From: CAJXOW01 sp964421495
GTDB taxonomy: Bacteria; Bacteroidota; Rhodothermia; Balneolales; Balneolaceae
Assembly: GCA_964421495.1 (NCBI GenBank)
Contig: CAYQXO010000004.1
Span: 1 to 54,134, forward strand
Reading direction: 5' to 3'
DNA length: 54,134 nt
The translations under genes and the position numbers were made by a program. Of this stretch, positions 44,795 through 52,380 are shown piece after piece (the stretch's first letter is position 1; every line of letters begins with the position of its first letter). The notes beneath the pieces are model-generated. The model did no database searches. It was given only the letters and a program-made list of their open reading frames with translations, and was not told the origin of the DNA.

Positions 44795-45061
44795 CTACAG
44801 ATTGAGTGTAGTCCGCAGGCCGGTCAGTGCCATGAGCAAGAGCATAACCGCAATCATGAACAACATGGTGGCCATACCGGCTTTCACAAATCCGCCCGTA
44901 ATCGCATAGGCTACGCCGTATACGACAAACGGAACCAGCAGTGAAACCATCTTTTTCACGTCCTGCTTACCCTGGATGACACTTTTGATACCGTTTACAA
45001 TCATACCTATAATGCCGAGTGCCACCAGTAGTATGCCGAATCCTAGTGCTGTTTGAACCAT
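44795..45061 (-). CDS. small integral membrane protein in exbBD operon
   Basis: An 88-residue protein with three hydrophobic segments: FGILLVALGIIGMIVNGI, LLVPFVVYGVAYAITGG and MATMLFMIAVMLLLMAL, with a basic QGKQDVKKM loop between the first two. I do not recognise a named family. Its place between exbB and exbD, with all genes on one strand, suggests an accessory part of the motor. Small proteins at this spot occur in related Bacteroidota operons, as far as I recall. Confidence 0.75.
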   Translation of the reverse strand: MVQTALGFGILLVALGIIGMIVNGIKSVIQGKQDVKKMVSLLVPFVVYGVAYAITGGFVKAGMATMLFMIAVMLLLMALTGLRTTLNL

Positions 45062-45130
45062 AATGCAATCAAGCTTTTATCTATTTTGATTTCCTTGAGC
45101 CTTCCTCCGAAACGGAAAAAAGACTCAATT

Positions 45131-45171
45131 AAAATCAATCGGCGCCCGCGGGGGGCGCTCCGAGTGATTTT
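45131..45171 (-). promoter_or_regulatory. intercistronic hairpin after exbB
   Basis: AAAATCA-A-TCGG-CGCCC (45131 onward) pairs with GGGCG-C-TCCGA-G-TGATTTT (to 45171), nearly 16 pairs with small mismatches and a 4-base GC loop. It begins at the exbB stop codon. On the minus strand the A/T arms give T-runs after the stem, so it could end a share of transcripts and set more ExbB than ExbD, or protect the exbB mRNA 3' end. Confidence 0.6.
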
Positions 45172-45895
45172 ATGATTGATCGGAATCTTCTTCCCGTTCG
45201 TCCGTATCGATAATGTCCTCGCCCTCTTGCAGAAGAGCGATAGAGTCGATAAGCGTAATTGAACTTTCCTCCATCTCGGCAATCAGGCGGTCAATTTTTG
45301 ACACGCAATAATTGTATACCACCTGCAGAAAAATACCTGCTATAATACCCGATGCGGTTGTAATCAGGGCGACCTTAATACCACCGGCTACAAGACTCGG
45401 CGAAATATCACCGGCCTGCTCAATGGCGTCAAAAGCCTGAATCATACCAACAACGGTTCCGGTAAATCCGAGAAGCGGAGCAATGGCAATGAACAGAGAC
45501 AGCCAGACCAACCCGCGCTCCAGGAAACTCATCTCGATGGATCCGTAAGACTGAATGGCTTTTTCAGCGGCATCCAATCCTTCGTCGGCTCGCATCAGTC
45601 CGGCCTGGAATACCGAGGCAATGGGTCCGCGCGTTCGAGCACAGAGCTCTTCTGCAGCCGGGATTCCTCCCTCTTGCAGCGCCTCTTTTACATCGACGAT
45701 AAACTGTCGCGAGTCGATATCGGCGAGGTTCAACGTTATTATACGCTCGAGGAAAATGGCCAGACCCAGTATCAATGCAATGAGGACGGGCCACATGAAA
45801 TTACCGCCTTCATTGAATTTTTCAACTAATATGTTAAAGAAACCTTGTTGCTCAGCTCCGGCCTGAAGAAGTATGAGAGCTAATGAGGATGTCAT
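45170..45895 (-). CDS. exbB: MotA/TolQ/ExbB proton channel family protein
   Basis: A 241-residue inner-membrane protein. The first helix is FMWPVLIALILGLAIFLERI. Then come a cytoplasmic domain (RTRGPIASVFQAGLMRAD) and two helices, LSLFIAIAPLLGFTGTVVGM and KVALITTASGIIAGIFLQVV, which match the ExbB/TolQ channel signature. The C-terminus is acidic (DTDEREEDSDQS). It forms the pentameric channel around two ExbD helices and should energise TonB-dependent import or a gliding/secretion motor. The partner protein is not in the window. Confidence 0.92.
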   Translation of the reverse strand: MTSSLALILLQAGAEQQGFFNILVEKFNEGGNFMWPVLIALILGLAIFLERIITLNLADIDSRQFIVDVKEALQEGGIPAAEELCARTRGPIASVFQAGLMRADEGLDAAEKAIQSYGSIEMSFLERGLVWLSLFIAIAPLLGFTGTVVGMIQAFDAIEQAGDISPSLVAGGIKVALITTASGIIAGIFLQVVYNYCVSKIDRLIAEMEESSITLIDSIALLQEGEDIIDTDEREEDSDQS

Positions 45896-46070
45896 AAATT
45901 ACTCCAGTTAATTCGTTATTTTAGGTTAAGGGCTTTGAAGATCTGAAATGATAGATCATTTTCAACTCAATGTCAAAGTAGCAGCTCAAAATCAGTAAAA
46001 GGAAAAATATCTATAAAATCCACCATTTTACAGAACTTTTCGGCAATTTTTCCAAAACTGCTTCTATTAT

Positions 46071-49000
46071 TTAAAATGTGGCATTAATAACAAAACGCAA
46101 GGATTGAATTGGAATTTCTTCGGGAACCGTCCTGCCGTCGTAATTCAAACTCGCCCGAAGCAGATTGCTGATGCGGTATGAAGCCCGAAGCGACCATCGC
46201 CAGCTGTTTCCGATTCCGGCCCCTTCCGTTAATTCGTAGAGACCCAGCGCCGAGGACGATCCGTCCATTTGTATCGATCTCCACTCAATGCGCAAATGCG
46301 TCTGAATACGTTCAAACAGGTAAAGCTGGGCGGTCGGCACCACCTTGACCATTCGGAGTCGCGTATCCCTGTCGGCGTAGCGGTCGGCTTTGCGCGACCA
46401 TCCAACCTGCAGTCCCGCCTTGGCCGAGCGGGAAAACGTATAATCCAGACCGGGGGTAAACGACCGGTTTACAATATCATAATTGCGATTGGTCAGTCGC
46501 TGGCTGCTGCTTCGCTTCTTACTGTATCGAACTTCGCTTTCCACCATTAAATCGCTAACCAGCCGGTAATTGCCGCGCATAACGTAGTTGGAGGTATGGC
46601 GGCGTTCTATTCCTACCGCTTTTTGATTCATGCTCCGGTTTTGACTTACCTGCAACCGCAAATCGTAATCCCGCGAACGGGGAAACAGGTCCATCGACTG
46701 CTGCCAGAACAACTGTCCCTCCAACGTCGTCGAATCATTCCTGAACTCATTCATTTTCAGCAAGTAAATATCTGCCAGATCCCGGCTCGTGTTTGTCTCC
46801 CGCACTTCCACCATCGAGGTTAACGTGATTTCCGACAATTTTTTCCGCCAACCGGGATCATACTTCGAAACATCCATGAAGGCACCGGGTTTCCAGCGAT
46901 TCTTGAATCGCGTTCGCAAATCGATAACGGGAAACAGCTCGTCGGAGGGGACGAACTGCTTTACATAGATACCTTCGTTGGGACTGAGTTCCCGGAAAAA
47001 TTCATCTATCTGCTGAACCCCGTCGTCATTGGTATCCCGCCACACGTATTGACCAATCTCCGGTCCCACCTCGATATAGGTTTCCTGCAATACAGCGCGC
47101 CGCTCGGTATTGGCCTCATACAGAAATTGACCGTCGATAAACTCGCCCGGGGTCGAAAAGTTCGTGGAGGATCGCAGTAATACCCCTTTTGAGTCGCGCG
47201 CTCCCTCCCGCCGTTCAAATTCATCGCTGAAATTCTTGTCGCGAAAAGCCACTTCATTCCTGGTTTGGAAAAACGAACTCGGCGTATACTGCACGGATAA
47301 CTTACGGGTCATGCCGGACGATTCAGGGCGGAACCTCTGCTCCAACACATTGCGCGTCGCTCGATACGTATACTGCCCGGAAAGTTTGACCGGACCGTAC
47401 TCGTAGGCCAGTCCGGGACCCACTTCCACGAACTTCTCGGACAGCGGAGTCAGGGTATCGGTCTGTACACTGCGTTGTTCCCTCGATTCCTGCTCAAAAT
47501 GAAAGGAGGGGATCAGTTCGCCCTCTCCCATATCCACTCCGTACCGGGTTCGCCCCCGCTGTCGATACCACAGTCCCTGCTGGTCGGCCAATGCATCGCG
47601 GCTGTCAATCCGTTCCAGCCGATAATAGAGCGACGGCCAGTCGGCTTCCTTGATATCCAGCTCCACCTGCTGCCGGTTACTCTCCATCCCGGATCGATCG
47701 ATTTCCCCGGTAGACAGGGACAGGTGGGACTGCCGGGTGGGGGCATAGCGAATGCTTCCTTCCGTTATTCGCTCTTCCACGTTCCGGTCTCCCCCCGTAA
47801 TATTCCATTTACGGTCGAACTCCACCTCGCGGGTCCGCCCGAAATACCGAAACTCACGACCCGAAAAACGTTGGCGGACGTCAGCCGACAATCGTCCCCC
47901 GCCCACCTCTACGCTGTCCATCCGAACGCCGGCCAGGTAGGCCATATCGGCATTGTCGCGATCATCCAGCGGAGAAATCCGGTTTTGATCAAATTTGCTG
48001 CCCGCCCACTCTCCGAAAAGGTGCACATCCGGGAGCAATTGGTACTCCGACTGAATCGAGAGCATATCGTGTTTTATCGGCGACGGTAATCGTTCAAACG
48101 GCGCATACGATCCCTGTCCGGGTCCCACCCATTCGTAAAGAAGCCCGTTCACGGTGGATCCAATCCGCTCGTAGGACCCCTCTCCCTCCCCGACCCTGGT
48201 AAAACTGACCCGGTACACATTGTCCTGCCGACCCGGCCGATTCCGGTAAATCGTATGGCTTTGTCCGTCGATGACCGTATCAACTCTGGTGTAGAGCACG
48301 TAATCCTGATCCGGGTCCGTGCCCACCGAATCGACTCCGCTGACGAGGGCGTCGTCGTCACCCGCATTGCGCAGAGCCTCTATTTCCGAATCCGTCAGCG
48401 AGAGCCGGGCTCCAAGTTCGTCGCTGTCCGCTTCCCGTACGTACGTCGCAGTCAACGAGAGGTTTCCGTCAAGCAGACTGTCCTCGTGGGCTTCGGCAGC
48501 CATCAAACTTCGGTTATAGTCGCGATTGATATACTGGAAATCGACCACTATCCTCGTTTCGTCCGTAATGACCTGGTTGTTCGTGAAATGCAACTCGCCC
48601 AGTCCGTAGTCGATCGTGTAGGCATTTTCCTCGCCGCGGTGCACCCGGTCGCCGTTAATGTAGACCTGTTCCGATCCCGCCAACACGGTAATAAACTGCT
48701 CACCCTGGTCCCCCGTTAACCGATAGGGGCCCTGCACGCCGTCCTGTCCATCGAATTCCATCGTACGAAACTTACCGCGGGCCACCGAAAGGGCGGCTTC
48801 CACCTCTCCATAGGAAGTCTCCGCTCCTCCGGCGGCTCCCTGCAACCGGCGCGTAAACCGGGCGAATTCACTGCGTTGCAGGCTGATATCCACATCCCCC
48901 AGTCGGAGCTCGGCCGAGGGACTCCGCATCTGAATAAATACCTTGTCAAACTCCCGCAGGTTCTGGGTGCTGCCGTCAGGTTGGATCGGGGTACTTTTAT

Positions 49001-49691
49001 CGGTCAGGTTGGCAATAATTTCGACCTCCTCCGTCAACTGTCCCTGCATATCAAACTGCAAACCGCTTTCGAGCGATAAATCCCTGTTGGATCCCATCGT
49101 AAAGCCCCGCGTCAAGCTTCCGCTCTTGTCTATATCGACATCCCCGAACAGGTCCGATTCGGTAACTTCCGCACGCTGCGCCTTTTGTCCCATTCCCTGT
49201 TCCCCTTTCGTAGCATAGGCTGTATCTGCCGGGACCAGGCGGCGGCGGTAGTACGTCCGCTTCAACGAAAACGGCAAGCTTCGGTACGAGATAATAACCT
49301 CGCGCAATGGCGGGGTATCGGGGTCAGCCGACGTCGGATCCCACTGCCAGAAACCCGTTTCAGACGAATAGTTCCATTCCGCCGGCGGAAGCGTGTCGCC
49401 GTCCGCCACCACGGTGATGCTCGAAGGAATCACCCATGCTCCCAGCGTATATCCGGTATCGGGAAGTACCTTCTCAAACTGTGCCGAACCGGGAATGCCC
49501 GCTTGCTGTTGAGCCCAAATATCGGTCGGCAACAAAGTCAGCAACAGCAGGCACACGAATCCAATTCGACCAAACGACGGACTGGCAAGTTCGGAGATCC
49601 ACGAGGCTTCGTCCCCTTTACATCGCCCTGTAAATTTTGACTGGTCAGAAAAGCTAAAACGCATGAGAGGGGCTTTAGACTGGAGAAACAA
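46071..49691 (-). CDS. large outer-membrane beta-barrel protein, SprA-like repertoire
   Basis: A 1206-residue exported protein. The signal is internal: the hydrophobic RIGFVCLLLLTLLPTDIWAQ follows about 40 polar residues, so an in-frame ATG at 49664 or a later start is possible. The N-terminal part has TRGFTMGSNRDLSLESG, QLTEEVEIIANLTDKSTP, QNLREFDKVFIQM and LRLGDVDISLQRSEFARF, then long stretches of alternating residues ending in aromatic or small residues, typical of barrel strands. The chain closes in LRFVINATF, an outer-membrane insertion signal with final Phe. Similar proteins occur across Bacteroidota/Chlorobiota and resemble parts of the type IX translocon SprA. Function unknown; the upstream part probably plugs or contacts secreted partners. 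Confidence 0.65.
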   Translation of the reverse strand: MFLQSKAPLMRFSFSDQSKFTGRCKGDEASWISELASPSFGRIGFVCLLLLTLLPTDIWAQQQAGIPGSAQFEKVLPDTGYTLGAWVIPSSITVVADGDTLPPAEWNYSSETGFWQWDPTSADPDTPPLREVIISYRSLPFSLKRTYYRRRLVPADTAYATKGEQGMGQKAQRAEVTESDLFGDVDIDKSGSLTRGFTMGSNRDLSLESGLQFDMQGQLTEEVEIIANLTDKSTPIQPDGSTQNLREFDKVFIQMRSPSAELRLGDVDISLQRSEFARFTRRLQGAAGGAETSYGEVEAALSVARGKFRTMEFDGQDGVQGPYRLTGDQGEQFITVLAGSEQVYINGDRVHRGEENAYTIDYGLGELHFTNNQVITDETRIVVDFQYINRDYNRSLMAAEAHEDSLLDGNLSLTATYVREADSDELGARLSLTDSEIEALRNAGDDDALVSGVDSVGTDPDQDYVLYTRVDTVIDGQSHTIYRNRPGRQDNVYRVSFTRVGEGEGSYERIGSTVNGLLYEWVGPGQGSYAPFERLPSPIKHDMLSIQSEYQLLPDVHLFGEWAGSKFDQNRISPLDDRDNADMAYLAGVRMDSVEVGGGRLSADVRQRFSGREFRYFGRTREVEFDRKWNITGGDRNVEERITEGSIRYAPTRQSHLSLSTGEIDRSGMESNRQQVELDIKEADWPSLYYRLERIDSRDALADQQGLWYRQRGRTRYGVDMGEGELIPSFHFEQESREQRSVQTDTLTPLSEKFVEVGPGLAYEYGPVKLSGQYTYRATRNVLEQRFRPESSGMTRKLSVQYTPSSFFQTRNEVAFRDKNFSDEFERREGARDSKGVLLRSSTNFSTPGEFIDGQFLYEANTERRAVLQETYIEVGPEIGQYVWRDTNDDGVQQIDEFFRELSPNEGIYVKQFVPSDELFPVIDLRTRFKNRWKPGAFMDVSKYDPGWRKKLSEITLTSMVEVRETNTSRDLADIYLLKMNEFRNDSTTLEGQLFWQQSMDLFPRSRDYDLRLQVSQNRSMNQKAVGIERRHTSNYVMRGNYRLVSDLMVESEVRYSKKRSSSQRLTNRNYDIVNRSFTPGLDYTFSRSAKAGLQVGWSRKADRYADRDTRLRMVKVVPTAQLYLFERIQTHLRIEWRSIQMDGSSSALGLYELTEGAGIGNSWRWSLRASYRISNLLRASLNYDGRTVPEEIPIQSLRFVINATF

Positions 49692-49854
49692 AATGCAATA
49701 AATGAGATCTTCTACAGCACGTAGCTTTTCAGGGCGATAACGGACGCTTTAATTGAATGGATTAACGGAATAGTACAGGATACGCAGTTTCGTTTTATAA
49801 ATCAATTGCGGCCTTCGGGGAATGGACGGATCTCGTCGCAACTCACCGGGGATC

Positions 49855-50397
49855 TCATCTCTTCGATTTGCTGGAATCCCCCGCTGCCCCGCTTGAGGGA
49901 GATGAACCAACAACGTTGACTTTTCGGGTAAGGTGTTTGGTTTTGGGAGGAAGGCAGATATTGTCGTCGCATACCTGGTACTCCACGGCAAGGTCGATCA
50001 GCGTTTCACCGGTGGAGTTTTGTCCGCGGTAAACCAAAGGAATAGTAAAAGCGGCTTGCCCGGAATGCCATCCCAACTCCACCTCAAAATTGGGGTCGTA
50101 CGCCCGTTCGGGTGCTGATTCCCCCACGGTCCCGTCGATTCGTATTTCATCCGATTCAGAAGTAAATTTAGTGGGAAAGGGACCTTTGTCAGAACCGATA
50201 TCCACCGAATAGAGGTGCCAGTTATCATCAATATCGGCACGGACCCGAACCTGAAAAGTCTCATCCGCCTCGATCTGCTCCGGCGCCTCTTCGAGGGTAA
50301 ACGATACCGGATCTATCATGCCTTGAGTATGTCCGACAAGAGGAGCTGTCAACCAGAGGAGCACTCCTGCCAACCATAATATTTTTTTCAGCGCCAT
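49855..50397 (-). CDS. DsbD N-terminal (DsbDalpha)-like periplasmic protein
   Basis: A 180-residue exported protein with a signal peptide (about residues 1-25, ending near GHTQG). The mature part matches the DsbD N-terminal domain. EADETFQVRVRADIDDNWHLYSVD opens the immunoglobulin-like sandwich, and a cysteine pair near the end, QVCDDNICLPP, matches the redox-active pair of DsbDalpha. The membrane and thioredoxin domains of full DsbD are absent, so it is a stand-alone domain that would receive electrons from another membrane protein. The end is polar (SSGAAGDSSKSKR). It lies 53 bases after rplI on the same strand. Confidence 0.78.
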   Translation of the reverse strand: MALKKILWLAGVLLWLTAPLVGHTQGMIDPVSFTLEEAPEQIEADETFQVRVRADIDDNWHLYSVDIGSDKGPFPTKFTSESDEIRIDGTVGESAPERAYDPNFEVELGWHSGQAAFTIPLVYRGQNSTGETLIDLAVEYQVCDDNICLPPKTKHLTRKVNVVGSSPSSGAAGDSSKSKR

Positions 50398-50450
50398 AGT
50401 TTTGTCCCGAATTTTCCTTTTTGGCGCCGTAAATCCGGAGTCTCCGGGAG

Positions 50451-50897
50451 TCAGTCGCCTTTAACCACCCAGACCTTGATGGTCGGCTTGATATCTCCGA
50501 GCAGCTCCACGGTCGCCGTATATTCACCGAGTTCATTAACGTCTTCGTTGACGGTAATCTTGCGCCGGTCGATCGTAAATCCGCGTTCCTCGAGTGCGGC
50601 CTCGATATCCTGGTTCGTAACGGTACCGAAGATCTTGCCTTCTTCCCCGGTTTTAACGGGAAGCGTAATGGAGATTTTTTCGAGTTGATTAGCCAGCTCC
50701 TTGGCTTTCTCCACGGTAAGTTCGGCTCGCCGTTCGGCTTGCCGCTTGGCCTCTTCAATCTCTTTGAGGGCACTGTCCGTCGCTATACGGGCCAGTCCCT
50801 GGGGAATCAGGTAATTGCGGCCGTAACCGTCCTTCACGTCGACGACTTCACCGGCCGATCCTAGTTTTTCAACGTCGTCCTGTAAAATGAGTTTCAT
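50451..50897 (-). CDS. rplI: 50S ribosomal protein L9
   Basis: A 148-residue L9 protein. The N-terminal domain MKLILQDDVEKLGSAGEVV continues with KDGYGRNYLIPQGLA, the signature of the family. A long connecting helix (about residues 42-75) and the C-terminal domain follow. It binds 23S rRNA and stabilises the ribosome. It is the last of three ribosomal genes on the minus strand but is separated from rpsR by 229 bases, more than usual. Confidence 0.97.
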   Translation of the reverse strand: MKLILQDDVEKLGSAGEVVDVKDGYGRNYLIPQGLARIATDSALKEIEEAKRQAERRAELTVEKAKELANQLEKISITLPVKTGEEGKIFGTVTNQDIEAALEERGFTIDRRKITVNEDVNELGEYTATVELLGDIKPTIKVWVVKGD

Positions 50898-51126
50898 AAT
50901 GGTTGATTTTTCTAATCTGGAGATTCGGAAATTTTAAAAGTTTAGGAATCGCCTGCAGCGGGCTCTGCAGATCTTTATTTGCGTTAACCGTGCGACCGTA
51001 ACACCCGGGGACCCTGCCTGCGATGTCATGGTCTATCCATCGCACAGACAGTCCCGCTTGCATCAGAGCCGAAAGCCGGCAATTTCACGAATAAGCGGGA
51101 AAGTGATTCCCTCGGGCAACGAATGC
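50898..51126 (-). other. structured spacer between rpsR and rplI
   Basis: A 229-base gap in an operon where gaps are normally short. Two stems are visible: CCCGCTT (51053-51059) with AAGCGGG (51093-51099), and TGCGATG (51019-51025) with CATCGCA (51038-51044). No T-run follows, so plain termination is unlikely. A frame coding 64 residues at 50869-51063 overlaps rplI and looks spurious. It could be a remnant of a lost gene, such as ssb, or an RNA element setting L9 expression. Confidence 0.45.
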
Positions 51127-51378
51127 CTATCGCATATTCTCTTCAACATACGGCAGCATTCCCAGGAATCGGGCGCGCTTGATGGCCTTGGCCAGTTGCC
51201 GTTGGTACCTGGCACTGGTTCCCGTTACTCGCCGGGGCAGAATTTTCCCCTGGTCATTCATAAATCTTTTGAGGAGCTCGGTATCCTTATAGTCGATATA
51301 CTGAATACCGGCCTTGGTAAACTTGCACTCCTTCTGTCGTAAGTGACCTTTCTTCGGATGAGATGGATTCTTAATCAT
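51127..51378 (-). CDS. rpsR: 30S ribosomal protein S18
   Basis: An 83-residue protein with the S18 core: CKFTKAGIQYIDYKDTELLK, FMNDQGKILPRRVTGTSARY and QRQLAKAIKRARFLGMLPY. It binds as a heterodimer with S6 to the central domain of 16S rRNA. The gene is 60 bases after rpsF. Between rpsF and rpsR many bacteria have ssb; here it is absent. Confidence 0.97.
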   Translation of the reverse strand: MIKNPSHPKKGHLRQKECKFTKAGIQYIDYKDTELLKRFMNDQGKILPRRVTGTSARYQRQLAKAIKRARFLGMLPYVEENMR

Positions 51379-51438
51379 GGCAATAAATCTGGTTTGAAAT
51401 TAATACAGGATTGATCGGGTAGCGTCGAGGGAATCGGG

Positions 51439-51825
51439 TTATTCAGATTCTTCTTCCTCGTCTTCCTCTTCAAATACGCGGGGCACTTCCCCCTTCTTCT
51501 GCAACTGTCGATGACGCGACATCTTGGCGTCGTATCGCAGACAGATAAAACGCATCAGCCGATCCTCGAGGTTCAACTTGCGTTGAAATTCCTCAACGAA
51601 GTCGGTGTCGGAGGTGAAATACATATTCACATAGTAGCCGTTGCTACGTTTTTTCATCTCGAATGCGAATTTCTGCATCCCCCAGTCGTCAACCTCGTCC
51701 AACTCGGCGCGATCATCCTCTTCGACCAGATTGGTGAATTTCTCTTTGATTTCATCAAACTCATCTTCTCCCTGGACGGGATCAATGATATAGGTAACTT
51801 CGTAGTAGTTGGTAAGTTCGCTCAT
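51439..51825 (-). CDS. rpsF: 30S ribosomal protein S6
   Basis: A 128-residue S6 protein with YYEVTYIIDPVQGEDEFDEI, DDWGMQKFAFEMKKRSNGYY and RKLNLEDRLMRFICLRYD, the full ferredoxin-like fold. A 25-residue tail ends in an acidic run (FEEEDEEEESE), as in some bacteria where S6 is later glutamylated. It heads the rpsF-rpsR-rplI group. A hairpin 45 bases upstream of its start is a candidate leader for autoregulation. Confidence 0.97.
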   Translation of the reverse strand: MSELTNYYEVTYIIDPVQGEDEFDEIKEKFTNLVEEDDRAELDEVDDWGMQKFAFEMKKRSNGYYVNMYFTSDTDFVEEFQRKLNLEDRLMRFICLRYDAKMSRHRQLQKKGEVPRVFEEEDEEEESE

Positions 51826-51869
51826 ATAATTGTTTTAATGGACCTTTGGTTGTTTTCCATACGAAAACA

Positions 51870-51902
51870 GTCGTCCCAACCGAAACAGCCGGTCTGAACG
51901 AC
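51870..51902 (-). promoter_or_regulatory. candidate S6:S18 leader hairpin
   Basis: On the minus strand, GTCGTTC pairs with GGGACGAC at the base of the stem (seven pairs, one G-T), and ACCG pairs with CGGT above an AG/T bulge, closing a 7-base loop. It lies 45 bases upstream of the rpsF start. rpsF leaders in many phyla form a hairpin with a CCG-containing bulge that the S6:S18 dimer binds to repress the operon. A CCG is present but is paired in this fold, so the match is suggestive only. Confidence 0.35.
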
Positions 51903-51956
51903 AGGCTAGCAAAGATAGGGGATTTCTTTACTAATTACAAGGATGGGTGCCCTCAG

Positions 51957-52105
51957 AATTTCGGGGCGGCCGTTCTGCAGCTGGAAATATCCAGCCGTTT
52001 TCTGCTTGATCGGGATCGGGGCTTGTTCCGCTACTTTGGCGCCGGGTTATGTATACTGCTTTTGGCTGCATAATTCAAATGCTGCAGAACGGCCGCCCCG
52101 AAATT
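51957..52105 (+). repeat. long-arm palindromic element, copy E
   Basis: Perfect 25-bp arms (51957-51981 and 52081-52105) enclose 99 bases. Inner helix halves GAAATATCCAGC (51984-51995) and GCTGCATAATTC (52065-52076) are identical to copy D and 69 nt apart. Upstream of the right half, TGCTTTT is also shared with D, while the outer arms are unrelated to D. It occupies part of the 555-base gene-free stretch 51826-52380 between the nuoN end and rpsF. The rest shows no gene; 52106-52380 is featureless except for AT-rich segments. Confidence 0.9.
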
Positions 52106-52380
52106 TGTCGACGTATGCTGGCTTACTCCACCAATTACTACCTGGTGAACTGCCGGTCTTTCAAAAATATAAAATGCGGTTCACTCTCTTTGGTTGAAAT
52201 GTACTTAGCCGGTACTACTGAATTTGTCAATAGTTGAATGAACACCGTTCAAACAGGTAACAATACTACTGTGATCTGGAAAACTCATACGATATCAGAA
52301 ACAACGAGTTGTCGTTTTGGCCTCACTATACTATTTGACCCTGTTAACGTCAATCGATGAAAATTGCCTCTACCGGAACT

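Noticed and set aside
1222..52105. Integron attC sites as an explanation of elements A-E
   Set aside because: The core sites of attC (GTTRRRY and RYYYAAC at the outer ends) are not found, the conserved part here is inside and the variable part outside, and there is no integrase or cassette array.
1222..52105. Retron msr-msd as an explanation of elements A-E
   Set aside because: No reverse transcriptase gene lies near any copy, the copies are too short, and several copies per locus set would be unusual.
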